64,000 nt of DNA from Ochotona curzoniae. Lineage: Eukaryota > Chordata > Mammalia > Lagomorpha > Ochotonidae. The notes under the pieces were generated by a model. The model was not told where the DNA came from and ran no database searches. It worked only from the letters and a program-made list of their open reading frames with translations. A program made the position numbers and the translations under genes. The DNA lies in NCBI RefSeq assembly GCF_017591425.1, contig NW_024465885.1, positions 37,952,501-38,016,500 of the forward strand, written 5' to 3'. How positions within the stretch are numbered: position 1 is the first letter of the stretch; each line of letters begins with the position of its first letter. Shown piece after piece: positions 1 to 11,456 of this stretch.

Positions 1-175
1 CATAATCACAGTTCAAGTTCAGTTGGGATTCCTTCATTGCAAACATATACCTAGCATAGAGTTCAGCATCTTATTGTCCAGATAAGTTCAGCGGCTTCTA
101 GGGAGACCTTCTCTGGTCTGAAGGTAGAGCTAACAGAGTAAAGTCCCGGTCAGTTAAAAGCCCCTACAAAACATC
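1..175 (-). mobile_element. L1 3'UTR fragment (minus strand), left-truncated by window
   Basis: The stretch around 30-130 (cattgc... catagagttcagcatcttattgtccagataag... ggtctgaag) aligns by eye with 35325-35425 (gtccaaaatcctattgtcaag... gtctggaagcag), which is the 3'UTR of the well-bounded minus-strand L1 at 35143-37976. I infer an old 3'UTR piece of the same L1 group in the same orientation. It may belong with the ORF2-end remnant at 780-1920, since that order fits one decayed minus-strand element. Boundaries are uncertain and 176-780 is not recognised. Confidence 0.45.
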
Positions 176-779
176 AGCAACAACATACAATGTTATGAAA
201 TTGATTGACATAGTATTGAGTAAACAATATGTTGAAAATAATGCAAGTTCAATTTTTCAAAACACATGGGTTGAGACAGTATCAATGACAGGTTCAAAAA
301 CAAATAAACAAATTGTGTTTTTGAGATTAATCCTTACAGATCAATGTTGCGAGAACTTTTTTTTTCATATCTTAATGCCATTCCATTGTGAATACATGAA
401 AATCCACAAATATTTGAACGGATAAACATTTGCATTACTTCAAGTGAAGCCTCTTGAGTAGGGCTACAATGAAGATTTAGACACGAGAATAGATGCTTCA
501 AAAGGGACACGATCAACATTCTTATTAAGTGGTTTGGCTGGTAGAAGTGCAGAATTCTGTAGATCATACAAGAAAAGTGTGTCAAGATTTTGTAACTCTT
601 GCTAAATACACAATGTGGTTCTATCCACCTGCACTTCTGTCAGCAGGGTATGACGGAATGCTAGCCAGCCACATACATCCAACACTTGGAACTAGCAGCC
701 TTTTTACTTTGTGTGAGCATAGTGTGAATTTAATAAATATAGCACTTTTCCTTCATGTTTGTGAGGCCAAGAAGCAATT

Positions 780-1920
780 TACTACATATGTTTATAGGTC
801 ATATAAGAAAATATTTATTTTTTATTGTGTTCTCAATCTAGTGGATTTCAAGTTTTAAACATTTATTCGAATAAAAGCTCATTGGTGGTTGTAGAAGTGA
901 AAGAATACCTTTGCCATCCCAAGATTTGTAGTTTCACCTTCTAAATGATATTTTTTGGTTAACACATGAGCCTCATTAGATTGGAGTCCATTTGTACCTT
1001 ATCTTTGCCTATGTCAGTGTCAAGAAAATATTTCCCTATGTTTTAATCAGTAACTATCTTTCTTTTTTTAGGTTATATTTAGTGCAATATGATAGAATCA
1101 AGAATTATTTCTTTCCATGCAGATATTAATGGATCCAATGAGGTTTAACATTTTAACATCCATTACATTTTAATAGTTTTCCTCTTATATTTGATTTTTG
1201 CTTGTAGTGTCCATGTATATGTGGATCTATTCCTTATTCTTTTTGGTTTTATTTATATTTCATTGTATTGCTGCTCATGTCTTATCTATGATAGGTTTTT
1301 TAAATCTTAATTCCTAAGAGTTCAAGTACCGAGTTTTTTTCTTTTTTAATTCAGGAGGGCCTTCTATTTGGGGTGTGGTGCTTATTTTTAATTGTTTTCA
1401 CTTCATTATAATATTTAATCTCAGTTTATCTTTTTTCCAAAAATTATTTGATGGGATTTTGATTGGAATTATGCTGCATTATAAATCATTTGATCATAAT
1501 CACATTTTAAAAATAGTCTTTCTATAGATAAAGCATGTAGTCCTATATATTTATTTCCATTTAATTGTGTTAATAATGCATCTTTTTATATAGAGATTTT
1601 ATAGACTTTTTAATGATTCATTTTTGACTACTATTGGATTGGTGTTAAGCATGTACAAATTAATAATTTTCTACATTGCTGGGTATATAAAAATGTCGAT
1701 CGTAATCAATATTATTAAAAATAATGATCTTGGCAGGTCTGTTGCATTCTCTTACTCATCCTATATCGTTAATATTTCATACAAGGCAACACAAGTCCCT
1801 TGTTGGGCTTTTAAAGTTGTTGTGTTTTTTGGCTAAATGTTTTTTACATTTTTCTCCAAATTATTTTTGCTCAAATTGTTTTTCCAACTCTCCAGTTTAT
1901 TTCACTCTTTAGTAACATCT
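780..1920 (-). mobile_element. Ancient L1 fragment, ORF2 end/3' region, minus strand
   Basis: Read on the plus strand, this segment follows the reverse complement of the distal part of mammalian L1. A stretch near 1450-1480 (gggattttgattggaatt) corresponds to the L1 phrase 'gggattttgatagggattgc'. Around 960-1050 and 1200-1290 other L1 landmarks appear (a Ccatttgt... tttgcctatgtc block and a gtccatgtatatgtggatct block). No frame is open over the segment and it is heavily diverged, so it is a dead fossil. The short open frames inside it are chance. Confidence 0.6.
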
Positions 1921-3106
1921 AATTTACTCTTAATTTTTTTTTTCTATTACACAGTTTAAACAACCTCATAAGAAAGTGTGCAGACTATACTCTGGGCTTT
2001 CTGATTTCAAAGATCTGATCTACTTCCGATGTACGCCGACAGACTGTAACTTGTTTCACTGAAAACCATGAGTAGAGGAATCAGTTTCCCTAGCAAATAT
2101 AACTTTAAATATATGTGTATTAAATTACAATGTATAAGATATAATTTTATAATGTATATATCTGCTTCACTTTTCTTGACAAATATAACTTAAAATATTA
2201 AATTATAATTTATAAAATATAATTTAAAAAATAACATGCAAGTCATGCATGACTTAGAATTTTGCATATGCTAAAAATTAAGCCCCTTTTATGTTTACTA
2301 TCCAACAATATAATATTATAGGAGATCTGATGAGTATCCATGGCACTTTTCTTGATGATGTATTTATGCTCATATTTATTTTAAATCTCACTATGAAGAC
2401 TGAAAGCTACAGATATTACTGATGGTAGCAAACAGCAATGTTTTGAATTTTTGTGTGTATTCTGAAAATGATCTGTTCTAAAGAAAATTTTTGGATATGA
2501 GCCTATACATTTAAGGGAAAAGGGAGAAAAATAAAAGGGGAGAATATAATTGCAAAATGTTTTCCCAACAGGGCAGATGCATTTTTCTCTCTGAATTTCC
2601 ACAATTAGAGAACAACACACAATTTGGGACTATATATCAGTAACATTTATATTATATCTCATTTCACGAATAAAGATTTGAGAAGTGATTAACCCATTTA
2701 AAAAGGCTGTTAAACAAAATGTAAATAGAAAGAATCATAATCCAATCATATGAATAATTATCTCAATTAATGCTTTCCCCAAAAGATCTGGATATTTAGG
2801 GTCTTAACTGTGCTTTTAGTCAAGAATTTATCACTGAGAACAAGTGTTTGAATACAAAGAGATATTCTGGAGTATCTGGAAAGAAAAGTTTGTGTTAGCT
2901 CATTTTATTGCAAACAGTAATTGTTGGCAATCTGGGGATACATTACAACAAAATTCAACACATTTATGGTCAAAAGATACACAGAGATCATTGGGAACTG
3001 CTGACTGATTTTTGCCTTGTACTGAGGAAATATTTATTTTTTTTTCCCTCAGATGTCCATTATTTCTGAGACATCATATGCAGTGAGGCTAAAATCCATA
3101 AACCTC
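1921..3106. other. AT-rich intergenic sequence, nothing recognised
   Basis: No gene, SINE or clear L1 sequence was recognised. The part from 2100 to 2260 is very AT-rich, with repeated variants of 'tataatttaaaatat'. A host exon is unlikely given stops in all frames. Confidence 0.5.
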
Positions 3107-3424
3107 GGGCCCAGCACAGTAGCCTAGTGGCTAAAATTCTAGCCTTGCCAGGATCCCATATGGGTGCTGGTTCATATCCTGACAGCCCCGCTTCCCATCC
3201 AGCTCCCTGCTTGTGGCCTGGGAAAGCTGTTGAGGACTGCCAAAAGTCTTGAGACCCTGCACCTGTGTTGGAGACCTAGAGGAGGTTCCTGGCTCTTTGC
3301 TCCGGATGAGGTGGCCTTTGCAGCCACTTGGGGACTGAAACAGAGGATGAACATCTTTCTCTCCTCTCTGTACATCTGTCTTTCCGGCAAAATAATAGTA
3401 ATAATAATAAAAGAAACAAATAAA
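3107..3424 (+). mobile_element. C-type lagomorph SINE, full length
   Basis: The element opens with GGGCCCAGCACAGTAGCC, then a tRNA-like A box (TAGCCTAGTGGCTAAA). The body contains CCCATATGGGTGCTGG, CATCCAGCTCCCTGCTTG and GGCCTGGGAAAGC, followed by GGAGACC, a pyrimidine-rich CTCTCCTCTCTGTACATCTG and an AT-rich tail of (AATA)n type. It is about 318 bp long. Several CpGs have decayed. Transcription would be by RNA polymerase III from the internal boxes in family members, but nothing here shows activity. Confidence 0.88.
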
Positions 3425-3677
3425 GCTTGTAACATTACAGTAATGACTTCACAAAGCAATATTACCAAGATGAAAGGATCTGACTGCGCTCTGCACTCAA
3501 GCTAGTTCTCTGCAGAAACTGCGCTTTCTCACGTTGCAGAAATAACATTTTTTTCACATGTTGACAGGAATCTGATTGCCTCATCCTAACTCCTGCTTAC
3601 ATGTTATTATTCCGTTCTTGGGGATGCTGCCACCCCTTTTACTTGAAGATGTTTCCGCGCAATATATTCAGATTTGA

Positions 3678-3678
<1 letters not shown>

Positions 3679-3729
<51 letters not shown>

Positions 3730-3734
3730 TCTGC
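3679..3734. repeat. (TC)n microsatellite
   Basis: An almost pure TC dinucleotide array of about 45 bp with one interruption near its end (CTCCCTCTCTG). The flanks (agatttgatctttc before, ctctctgcacag after) slightly resemble the CT tract at the 3' end of the C-type SINE, so it could have expanded from a SINE tail, but no SINE body precedes it. The minus-strand frame reading poly-Arg/Glu through it is an artefact. Confidence 0.95.
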
Positions 3735-6064
3735 ACAGACAAATGTTAATGCTTGATGTATTCTTGAAGTGCTCTTGTGGAGAAAATGCCGTAACTGGCC
3801 AGTTTCCTGTCTAATTCCAGAAACTCCAGCAAGCGTAAGGAGGACTGGATAAATTGCACTTGGTGGGCTAGTTGACAGCCGATTTGCACAGACTGCCATG
3901 GGCTATGGGGAAATAAAGTGTTCTTCTTGTGGCAGGCATGCTTGGAATGAAAATGCAGTAATGCTGTAGTCCCAGCAAAGCGGAGTAGGACACGCGGCAG
4001 AAGTGAAATTTGAGGACCTCTCTTGGCCTTCTAATATATATTGAACAAAACGTGATAAAGAATTGCTGTGTTGGAAGCTTCATTTTAAAAAAAAAAAATG
4101 TTAGAGTCTTTTATAAGATAATATGAGAAGATTATATTGTACCTAACTGTAACAAAATACAGTATTACAAGGTTTGTTTTTTCCTTATTGTAAAAGCTAA
4201 CATCTTTAAGAATGATATAACAAAAAGGAAGGAAATAAATATAACCTAATTTTTTAGAAATCGTTTTTCACATATTGTCATGTGCATGATTCTACATGCA
4301 CTATTTATCTATATATAATACATTATATTTAGTGAGAATCTACTATATTGAAATAGTTAAAATTAGATTTTGTTCATTTAATAACATATGTTGAGCATTT
4401 CTCATAGTATCAAAAACATTATTCAATAGTCTGTTGGTTGCTTATCTGACGACTGTGGCTATTAATTATGTATTCATTCTCACAGCAATAAACTTAGACT
4501 TATTTTATTCTCTCCCACTCTCTGTTTCTCTCATTTTTGTGCTTATGATATTAGCCATGTTATAATTAAAATCTTACAGATTTATATGCAATCATCTTCA
4601 ATGCACTTCAAGCAATCAGAAATGTAGGTGATGGATCAAAGCGGGCGTAGCCTCTTCTGGAGATCAGCTGGAATCAATAGAGGACTGGCAAAAGAAGCAT
4701 CTTTGTTCCTTAACTTCAACTTTCTACCTTAAACTTCTTTCTATGATGGAATGGAATATTGAGCAAGACTTAAATGTTCATGTCATAAACAATTGTCGGA
4801 GTTAAAAAATGCTGCTCACATGGAAGCAGAGCAGTACAGGGGCTCAAAGAGGATGCGAAGGAAGGACGAAGGAACTGAGAGATGCAGGCAATGGGAGCCA
4901 AAACTCAGTGGAGGACGTGGTTCTGCTGTGTATGGTGCAGTAGGCAACCCGGAGTCTGTCATCCTGAATTACACATTTCAAAATAACCAGCAAAGACCCT
5001 AATTCCAGCACATAGGAATGCTAATATTTAAAGAGATGAAAGATAATTATCCAGACTTTATCATTATATATTATATACATCCAAACAAATTATGAAATGG
5101 TACCTCACAGAGAAGCACAGATATACTTAAATAAAATTTAAGCAATCCTGAAAGAACTTGATGCTTGAATATGATTAGATGTTCCTTTTGGAAATGGTTT
5201 CTACTGTTAACTAGATTAAGCAATATAAGTCCCTCTTAAAATCTTAAATGCTTTAAAGATGAGAAAGAGCCTGATGCCCTTTAGTTCAACTCATGCCGAG
5301 TATATAATTTAAACCAATCATTGTAATACATTTTATCCAATCTAAAAATCATTTTACATCCATTCCCCTTCATAAAATGTTTCTCTACAGGAATTTTCTA
5401 AATTGTCATCTTTTAAAGCTCCTTTATTTGTGCTTTCAAAATAATCTTGGAAATGTTAATCCATTTGACAGATGCTTTAATAGACTTCAGAGAATCCCAT
5501 CTACAAGAATAAATAGAGTTTATGTCAGGGTGATAATAATTTCAGAAATAATCAATAAAGTCCCTTACATTATTTAATAAAAATGAAGTCGTGTAAATCT
5601 TTTGATAAAGAAAAATAGCTGGTAAAACTCAGGAGTCATTTACAACAAAAGCAACCAGGTAAATAAATAAATAAACAACTATTTGAAAATCAGAAGTAAG
5701 AATTTCTGAACCTGACAGAGATCAGCAAATAATCCACAGGAAAAAATAAAATCATGGTGGAATATTAAAGATACTAGCCAAAGACTAACAAAAAAAAATA
5801 AGATATCCCCCAAATTTTTGTCATTGTTTTAATTCCTTTAAGTTCTTATTCAGTGAAATAGAACAGGAAAAAATCTATAAAAGTGTCCTGATTTCTAGGA
5901 TAAGATTATTATATCTATCTAAGATTTCCAAAACAATCTCTAAACTTAAAAGTGAATTGAATAATATCACTGCATAAAGCTCATAACCAAGAAATAATTG
6001 TATGGTATGTGTCAGAAAGAATACAAAATATGAAAAATAATTTAAAATAATATAAAAACTTCAG
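3735..6064. other. Unique AT-rich intergenic sequence
   Basis: No gene or well-matched repeat is recognised over 2.3 kb. A poly(A) run lies at 4088-4099 and a faint L2-like phrase may exist at 4460-4500 (ttcattctcacagcaa). The open frames here are under 75 codons, with no recognisable domain or codon pattern. Confidence 0.5.
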
Positions 6065-6402
6065 AGCCCGGCACAGTAGCGTAGCAGCCGAAGTTCTTCC
6101 CTTACATGCTGCAGGATCCCACATAGGTACCTGTTTGTGTCCCGGTGGCCCAGATCCCCATCCAGCTCCCTGCTTGTGACCTGGGAAAACAGTTGAGGAC
6201 AGCCCAAGCCATTAGGACCCTGAACCCGTGTGGGAGACCCGGAAGAGGCTCCTGGCTCCTGGCTTCTGGCTTTGAATCAGCTCACCTCCGACCATTGCAG
6301 TCACTTGTGGAGTGAATCAGTGGACGGAAGATCTTCCCCTCTGTCCCTCCTCCTCTCTGTATATCTGACTTTTCAATCAAAAATGAATCTTAAAAAAAAT
6401 TT
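6065..6402 (+). mobile_element. C-type lagomorph SINE, full length
   Basis: Starts with AGCCCGGCACAGTAGCGTAGC and runs through the usual body (CATCCAGCTCCCTGCTTGTG, GGAGACCCGGAAGAGGCTCC, GAAGATCTTCCCCTCTGTC, TGTATATCTGACTTTTCAAT) to an A-rich tail. Possible imperfect target duplication: aaaacttcag before and aaatttccag after. The short frame at 6230-6427 is SINE sequence and not a gene. Confidence 0.88.
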
Positions 6403-6889
6403 CCAGTTTCTGGGAGTAAATCTATGAAGTGGTGCACAAAATCTCTTTACTGTATTCACTTCCGCAGCACACTGCTACAATTGCAGTGATTCCTGGGAGA
6501 TGAGCTTGGCCGCTGCAAAGAAAAACGATGCACAAATTCTAAATTAAGGATAACCATTGCCTGTAAAATTTGGTTTCACTGCTTTGTTACAGATTTTCAA
6601 ATAAGATACATAAATGTAAAGCCCTCTTTCCTAAAAACCAAGTAAACCATAAATAATTGAAGAGATTTGATTGGGTTTTGGAAGTTCCAGTATTGAAAAT
6701 ATCTTAATTACCCATATGCTAATCTTAGATTAAATGAGATTGCAATAATATACCATTGGGATTCATTATTTATCTCAGAAAACATCTACCTGAATTTAAC
6801 ATGTATTAAAAAAAATAATAAATACGGCAATCATAGGGAACAAAGCTTAACAAACTTAAATTATCTTTCCAAACTATGAAAGATAAACT

Positions 6890-7218
6890 GGGCCTGGTGC
6901 AGTAGCCTAGTGACTAAAGTCCTTGTCTTGCACACTCTGGGATTCCATATGGGCAGTGGCTCATGTCCTTGTTGTCCTGCTTCCCTTCCAGCTCCCTGCT
7001 TGTGACCTGGAAAAGCAGGAGAAGACAACCCCAAACCATCAGGCTCTGCACCCATATGGGAGACCCAGAAGAGGCTCCAGACTCCTGGCTTTGGATCAGC
7101 TCAACTCTGGCCAGTGTGGCCTCTTGGGGAGTGAACCAACAAAGGGAAGATCTTTCTCTCCTTCTCCCTGTAAATCTGCCCTTCCAATAAAAATAAATGA
7201 ATAAATCTTTTTTTTTTA
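6890..7218 (+). mobile_element. C-type lagomorph SINE, full length
   Basis: Head GGGCCTGGTGCAGTAGCCTAGTGACTAAAG, body with CCATATGGGCAGTGG, TTCCAGCTCCCTGCTTGTG and GGAGACCCAGAAGAGGCTCC, and a tail AATAAAAATAAATGAATAAATC then T10. About 329 bp. The two overlapping plus-strand frames inside it are translations of the SINE. Confidence 0.88.
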
Positions 7219-7547
7219 AGGATAGTTTGACATTGTCATTAAGATAGAGAATCAGATCTGTTTAATCGTATATAGTCTCAAAAAAAGCAACCCATATAGT
7301 GAGTTCTTTGTAATTAAAAGCAGAGTAATGTAATTAAAAACATAGCTCATTAAATAGCATGTTCTTATAAACAGTCCTAGGATATTTGGATATTGATGTG
7401 GAAAAATATAATCTCAACTCAGACTCACAATTAATCAAAATAGTTTCCAGATGAAGTGAAAATCTAATTGTTAAAAACAAGTCAACAAAAGAACACAGAA
7501 AAAAATGTGTGTGGCGGGTACTTGGCAGAGTATTTGGCACTTTAAGC

Positions 7548-7830
7548 AGTCATGTGCAATGCGGGCATCACTTGTGGGCACTGGTCAAGTTCGAGCTCTT
7601 CTGCTTCTAAGTCAGCATCCCGCTACGGCATCTGGGAACAAACATCAGAAAATGGTCTAAGTGTCTGGAACCCTGCTGCCCACGTGGGAGACTGGGATGA
7701 ATTTCCGGTTGCTCATCCAGCCTGGCCCAACCCTGGCTCAATAGGCATTTGGGGAAAAAACTGGCAGGTGGAAGTTCTCGCTCTCTTTGTATAACTCTGT
7801 CTTTCAGAAAAGAAAATAAATCTTATAACC
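7548..7830 (+). mobile_element. Older, diverged C-type SINE
   Basis: This copy uses an older body than its neighbours. Recognisable parts are the 'cccacgtgggagactgggatgaa' block, 'cagcctggcccaaccctggc', 'ggcatttgggga' and 'ctgtctttcagaaaag' before an AATAAAT tail. The head is poorly preserved. It looks like the C-repeat type shared with rabbit and not the CATATGGG type; this sub-family call is tentative. Confidence 0.7.
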
Positions 7831-7928
7831 TTAAGTGATTTTTCTATATAAATTTGATAGAAAAGAGTAAAATGCTTAACTTGTGAAAGAAAAAAATCTA
7901 CTTAGATAATTTATTAAAGCATATCTGG

Positions 7929-8228
7929 TGGGGGCTGGCGCGATAGCCTAGTGGCTAAATCCTAACCTTGCATGTGACAGGATCACATATAGGTGCCTGT
8001 ATGTGTTCTGGCTGCTCCACTTTCCACCCAGCTCCCTGCCTGTGGCCTGGGAATGCAATGACTATGGGTCAAAGTCCTGGGACCCTGACCCACATGGGAG
8101 GTGAGAAAGAGGCTATTGACTTCCGGCTCTGGGGAGTGAAACAGTGGATGGAAGATATGTCCCTCTGTCTCCCCTTCTCTCTGTGAATCTGTCTTTCCAA
8201 TCAAAATGAATCAATAAATCTTTAAAAT
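7929..8228 (+). mobile_element. C-type SINE with small internal deletion
   Basis: Head GGGGCTGGCGCGATAGCCTAGTGGCTAAAT with a preserved A box, then body to AATCAATAAATCTTT. The stretch between 'ttccggctctg' and 'gggagtgaa' lacks about 40 bp usually present (the 'gatcagc... cacttg' part), so the copy has an internal deletion. Overlapping frames on both strands are SINE artefacts. Confidence 0.85.
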
Positions 8229-8229
8229 A

Positions 8230-9044
8230 TACATGTATACTGTTTTCCTTGCCCATGACTGAATCCTTGAACTTTAATTTGTTTAATTGGAATTCAGGAA
8301 AAATGCAATTATTTTCAGATATGAATTTAAAAAAAAAAAGAGCATTCAGGACTATAAGTGATTTAAAAAAAAAAAAAAAGCAGCCTGAGACATGCACTGG
8401 CTGGACTTGAGAAGGCATGTTCTAGCCACAGCAGCACTTGGGTGGGCCTCCATGTCTGCAGAAAGGAGCTTAGTTTGCTGCAAATTTGCAAAGAAACTTA
8501 CCAGGGAGGAGAGGACTGCACCGAGCACAGCTCTAGGAATCTACTTAGTGCCACCCTAGCTTCTGTTGCTGAATATATTGCCCTGAGTGTGTTGGGTGGG
8601 ATGTGGTGTGATTGGAAAACAGTGCCAAGCAGCTTGTGACCTGGACAGCTACCAGATTCACGTAGGGCTTAAAGATCGGTTATTATTATTATGTTTTTAA
8701 CCGGACAGAGGGGATTTTTTTTCATTAAACACCTGGAAGGCTCCGCAATGTGACTGAGCCCGGCCACTCTAGACCACCCTGAGGAAAAAAAAAAATGGCT
8801 TAAGCTGTAAATTGGACAACGGTTCAAAGCTACAGAGAGAGAAATAGGTTCTATTGCTCTGTTGTCAAGTGGAGTAGCCGTAGTTGGCAATGACATATTT
8901 GTACATTTCAAGAGAGTTGACAGAAAAGATTTTGAATGTCCTCACCAAATTTTTGTGAATTAATCCTATGTGGCTATTAAATATTTTATACTGAAACATC
9001 CCACTGCACCATTTTTGTATGTGAATTATAAATGCGTTTTTAAT
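8230..9044. other. Intergenic sequence, nothing recognised
   Basis: Contains short poly(A) runs (8328-8338, 8365-8378) and otherwise unique sequence. The 65-codon frame at 8442-8639 has no recognisable feature. Confidence 0.45.
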
Positions 9045-9265
9045 TTATTTTTTCATGATACATTTCCCTAGGCACAGGGGTTCCCTTCCTGCTCCCCTTT
9101 TCCACCACACTGTTTTTCCCCATGTGATTACAACAGTGTAGTCCCTCAGCAACCATCTCAAGTCCATCGTTTTGATGTTTCAGTCTATCCTGACCGTACA
9201 GGCATTGATGGTGGTATAAAGTCCAGCATCCTATTGTTAAAATATATTTAACAGGTTTATTGGGA
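9045..9265 (-). mobile_element. L1 3'UTR fragment, minus strand
   Basis: Plus-strand order is tttttcatgatacatttccc..., then 'gtccagcatcctattgttaa'. This parallels 35205-35390 (tttatgatacagttccat... gtccaaaatcctattgtcaa), the 3'UTR of the bounded L1. The poly-T-like left edge (9038-9053) fits the 3' end of a minus-strand element. Substantially diverged from the 35.2-kb copy. Confidence 0.6.
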
Positions 9266-9484
9266 GTTCTCCTGTTATTCAAGCACAGAGACACATGAAA
9301 AGACCAAGTGTCTTTAAGCTAAGTAAAAAACAGGACAAATTTGAATACTTTTGAAAGACTATAAAGGCAACCCTCAACAGCACACACTCAACCTGTCCAA
9401 AATGAATGACTGTGGAAAGCCTGCAAAGGAGAGTGAACCCTGTTAGCAGGAGAAACGCAATAAACAAGCAGACACACGGCACGG

Positions 9485-10165
9485 ATGATAGAATTTACAG
9501 TTTATAGAGACATGCTTAATAACTTAAATCATTCAAGAGAACACAACCATGACAACGCTAGAAACAGAATATAAAACAAAGGAATTACGAAACGGCAAGC
9601 AGCTACTCGTGAGGCGAACTTGAACACAGAAGAGATAACAGGGAGATTCGTTAGTACATGTGAAAGCACAGTGATAGAAGGTGTAGAAATACAGCCTTCC
9701 AGAGAAGAAACAAACTAACGACCCTGGCCTCAGTGATGTGCGGCCCAATATCACGCACTAACACCTACGCACATTTGCTAAAAGCTATTGTCAGTTTATT
9801 TGCGCATTTCTCTGGTGACTTGGTTTGCTGTTGGTTCAGCGGGATTTTATCTCTTCCTTCGTGATTCATTGGATGAACATCATACTTTCCTGTGTTCTGT
9901 TTGGCAAAGCCGATTGGCTAGACCAGAGTCCTTTATGACAAAGGACAAGCTCTACAACCAGACTCACTTGGTCATCGCACAGATGGGATCGACAGCAGTG
10001 AGAACGTGGCTTGAAATCCTTCTGCGGAGGGATCCTCACTTTCATGAGATTCAACTCTTTGCCAATGTTGAATTAACCACTATTTCAGGAAAAAAAAAAT
10101 CAGCAACTATGGGAAAATCTCTGCTAAATATAATGACCAGAAGAGTGTCAAGAATGCTGGGGATA
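9485..10165. other. CpG-enriched unique segment with a 126-codon open frame
   Basis: This segment has clearly more CpG than its surroundings (for example near 9559, 9608, 9719, 9807, 9910 and 9991) but no SINE or L1 signature. A plus-strand frame from 9788 to 10168 is open for 126 codons and begins with a hydrophobic stretch (residues 3-24). I do not recognise the protein. There is no intron evidence or second exon, and codon use cannot be judged by eye, so I do not call a gene. It may be a decayed retrocopy or unclassified repeat. Confidence 0.3.
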
Positions 10166-10265
10166 TGATTCCTAAAAAAGTTAGCGTAAAAAGTTGGAGT
10201 AAACCACCCAAACTCAGCATTAAAAAGTTGTTGGTGTAGTAAATAGCATGTTATAATGTGTTAAA

Positions 10266-10612
10266 TTTTGCCCCTAGACCCAAACTGTTATGTTGAAGTA
10301 TTTATGCCCAATATCACACAGTGTAACTTGATTTAGAGACAGAGTTACTGGAAATGTCATTAGCTCAGATGAAATCACACTGGATGGAGTAGGGTGGGCA
10401 CCTGAGATTTCTGCTGTGCCCTATAAAAAGGAAGGGTTTGGACACAGATAGAAAGAGGCAAAACAATGCAAAGATGAAGGCAGAATAAAAGTGATGGATT
10501 GCAGACTCAAAAAACCTGAGAAAATATTTGTTGTTAAAAGCTGCCACTTTGAGTCACTGGATACTTTGGATGTGACAGTTTGATATGGCAGCCTTGGGAA
10601 GTTAATGTACAT
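10266..10612 (+). repeat. Ancient mammalian interspersed repeat (copy 1 of a family)
   Basis: The order 'aactgttatgttgaagta', 'ggaaatgtcattagctcagatgaaatcac', 'agggtgggcacctgag' and, at the 3' end, 'ttgttgttaaaagctgcca', 'tgatatggcagcc' follows a common mammal-wide repeat. Its usual 3' end reads like 'gttgtttaagccacccagtc... ggcagcc'. Related copies lie at 28790-29350, 57590-57935 and, inverted, 50478-50818. I do not assign the class. Confidence 0.65.
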
Positions 10613-10764
10613 GTAACAAATTTGTCAAGAAAAAAGTGATAAGAGACAATTATTCTTTAATATTCTTTATCAAAGGTGGAAACAGAAACATATTAAAGGA
10701 CATGTTGAATGAAAGATCATAGGTGATGCAAAAGGAAAAAAAATCTTATTTGAAAAACAGCAGG

Positions 10765-11099
10765 GGGGCCTGTCGGCATGGCCTAGTGGCTAAAGTCCTC
10801 GCCTTGAACGCCCTGGGATCCCATATGGGCACCGGTTCTAATCCTGGCGGCTCCACTTCCCATCCAGCTCCCTGCTTGTGGCCTGGGAAAGCAGTCGAGG
10901 ACGGCCCAAAGCTTTGGGACCCTGCACCTGCATAGGAGACCTGGAGGAAGTTTCTGGCTCCTGGCTCTGGATCAGCACAACACCAGCCATTATGCTCACT
11001 TGGGGAGTGAATTATTGGACAGAAGATCTTCCTCTCTGTTTCTCCTCCTCTCTGTATATCTGACTTTGTAATAAAAATTAAAAAAATAATAAATCTATA
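10765..11099 (+). mobile_element. C-type SINE with intact target-site duplication
   Basis: Full-length copy with A box TGGCCTAGTGGCTAAAG and B-box-like GGTTCTAATCC, ending AATAAAAATTAAAAAAATAATAAATC. It is flanked by gaaaaacagcagg (10752-10764) and gaaaaacagtagg (11100-11112), a 13-bp duplication with one mismatch. This fixes both ends and shows L1-type retroposition. It is comparatively well preserved. Confidence 0.93.
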
Positions 11100-11143
11100 G
11101 AAAAACAGTAGGTTTCAGAGTTGCAGCATAAAAACAATTTAAA

Positions 11144-11456
11144 GGATCTGGTGTGATAGTCTAATGGCTAAATCTTAGCATGGTATGCTCCAGGATCCTA
11201 TATGGGTACCAGCTCCTCTCTTGGCTGCTCTGCTTCCCATCCAGCTCCATGTTTCTGGCCTGGGAAAGCAGTGGAGGATGGCCCAAAGTCTTGGGACCCT
11301 GACCAACATGGGAGATCTGGAAGAAGCTCCTGGCTTCTGGCTTTGAATCAGCTCATGTATGGTCTTAGCACTCATTTGGGGAGTGAAAAAAAAAATAGAA
11401 GATCTTTCCCTATGTTGCTCCTTTTCCCTGTAAATCTGCCTTTACAAAAAAAAAAT
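11144..11456 (+). mobile_element. C-type SINE, second of a close pair
   Basis: Begins GGATCTGGTGTGATAGTCTAATGGCTAAAT only about 30 bp after the previous SINE's duplication and has the same orientation. Body includes TATATGGGTACCAGC, CCAGCTCCATG and GGGAGATCTGGAAGAAGCTCC; it ends in an A-rich tail. The head is more diverged than in the neighbour, so it is probably the older insertion. Confidence 0.87.

Noticed and set aside
10765..10850. tRNA gene suggested by A and B boxes
   Set aside because: The boxes are those of the tRNA-derived head of a SINE; there is no cloverleaf with a proper acceptor stem, and the same head occurs in the other SINE copies.
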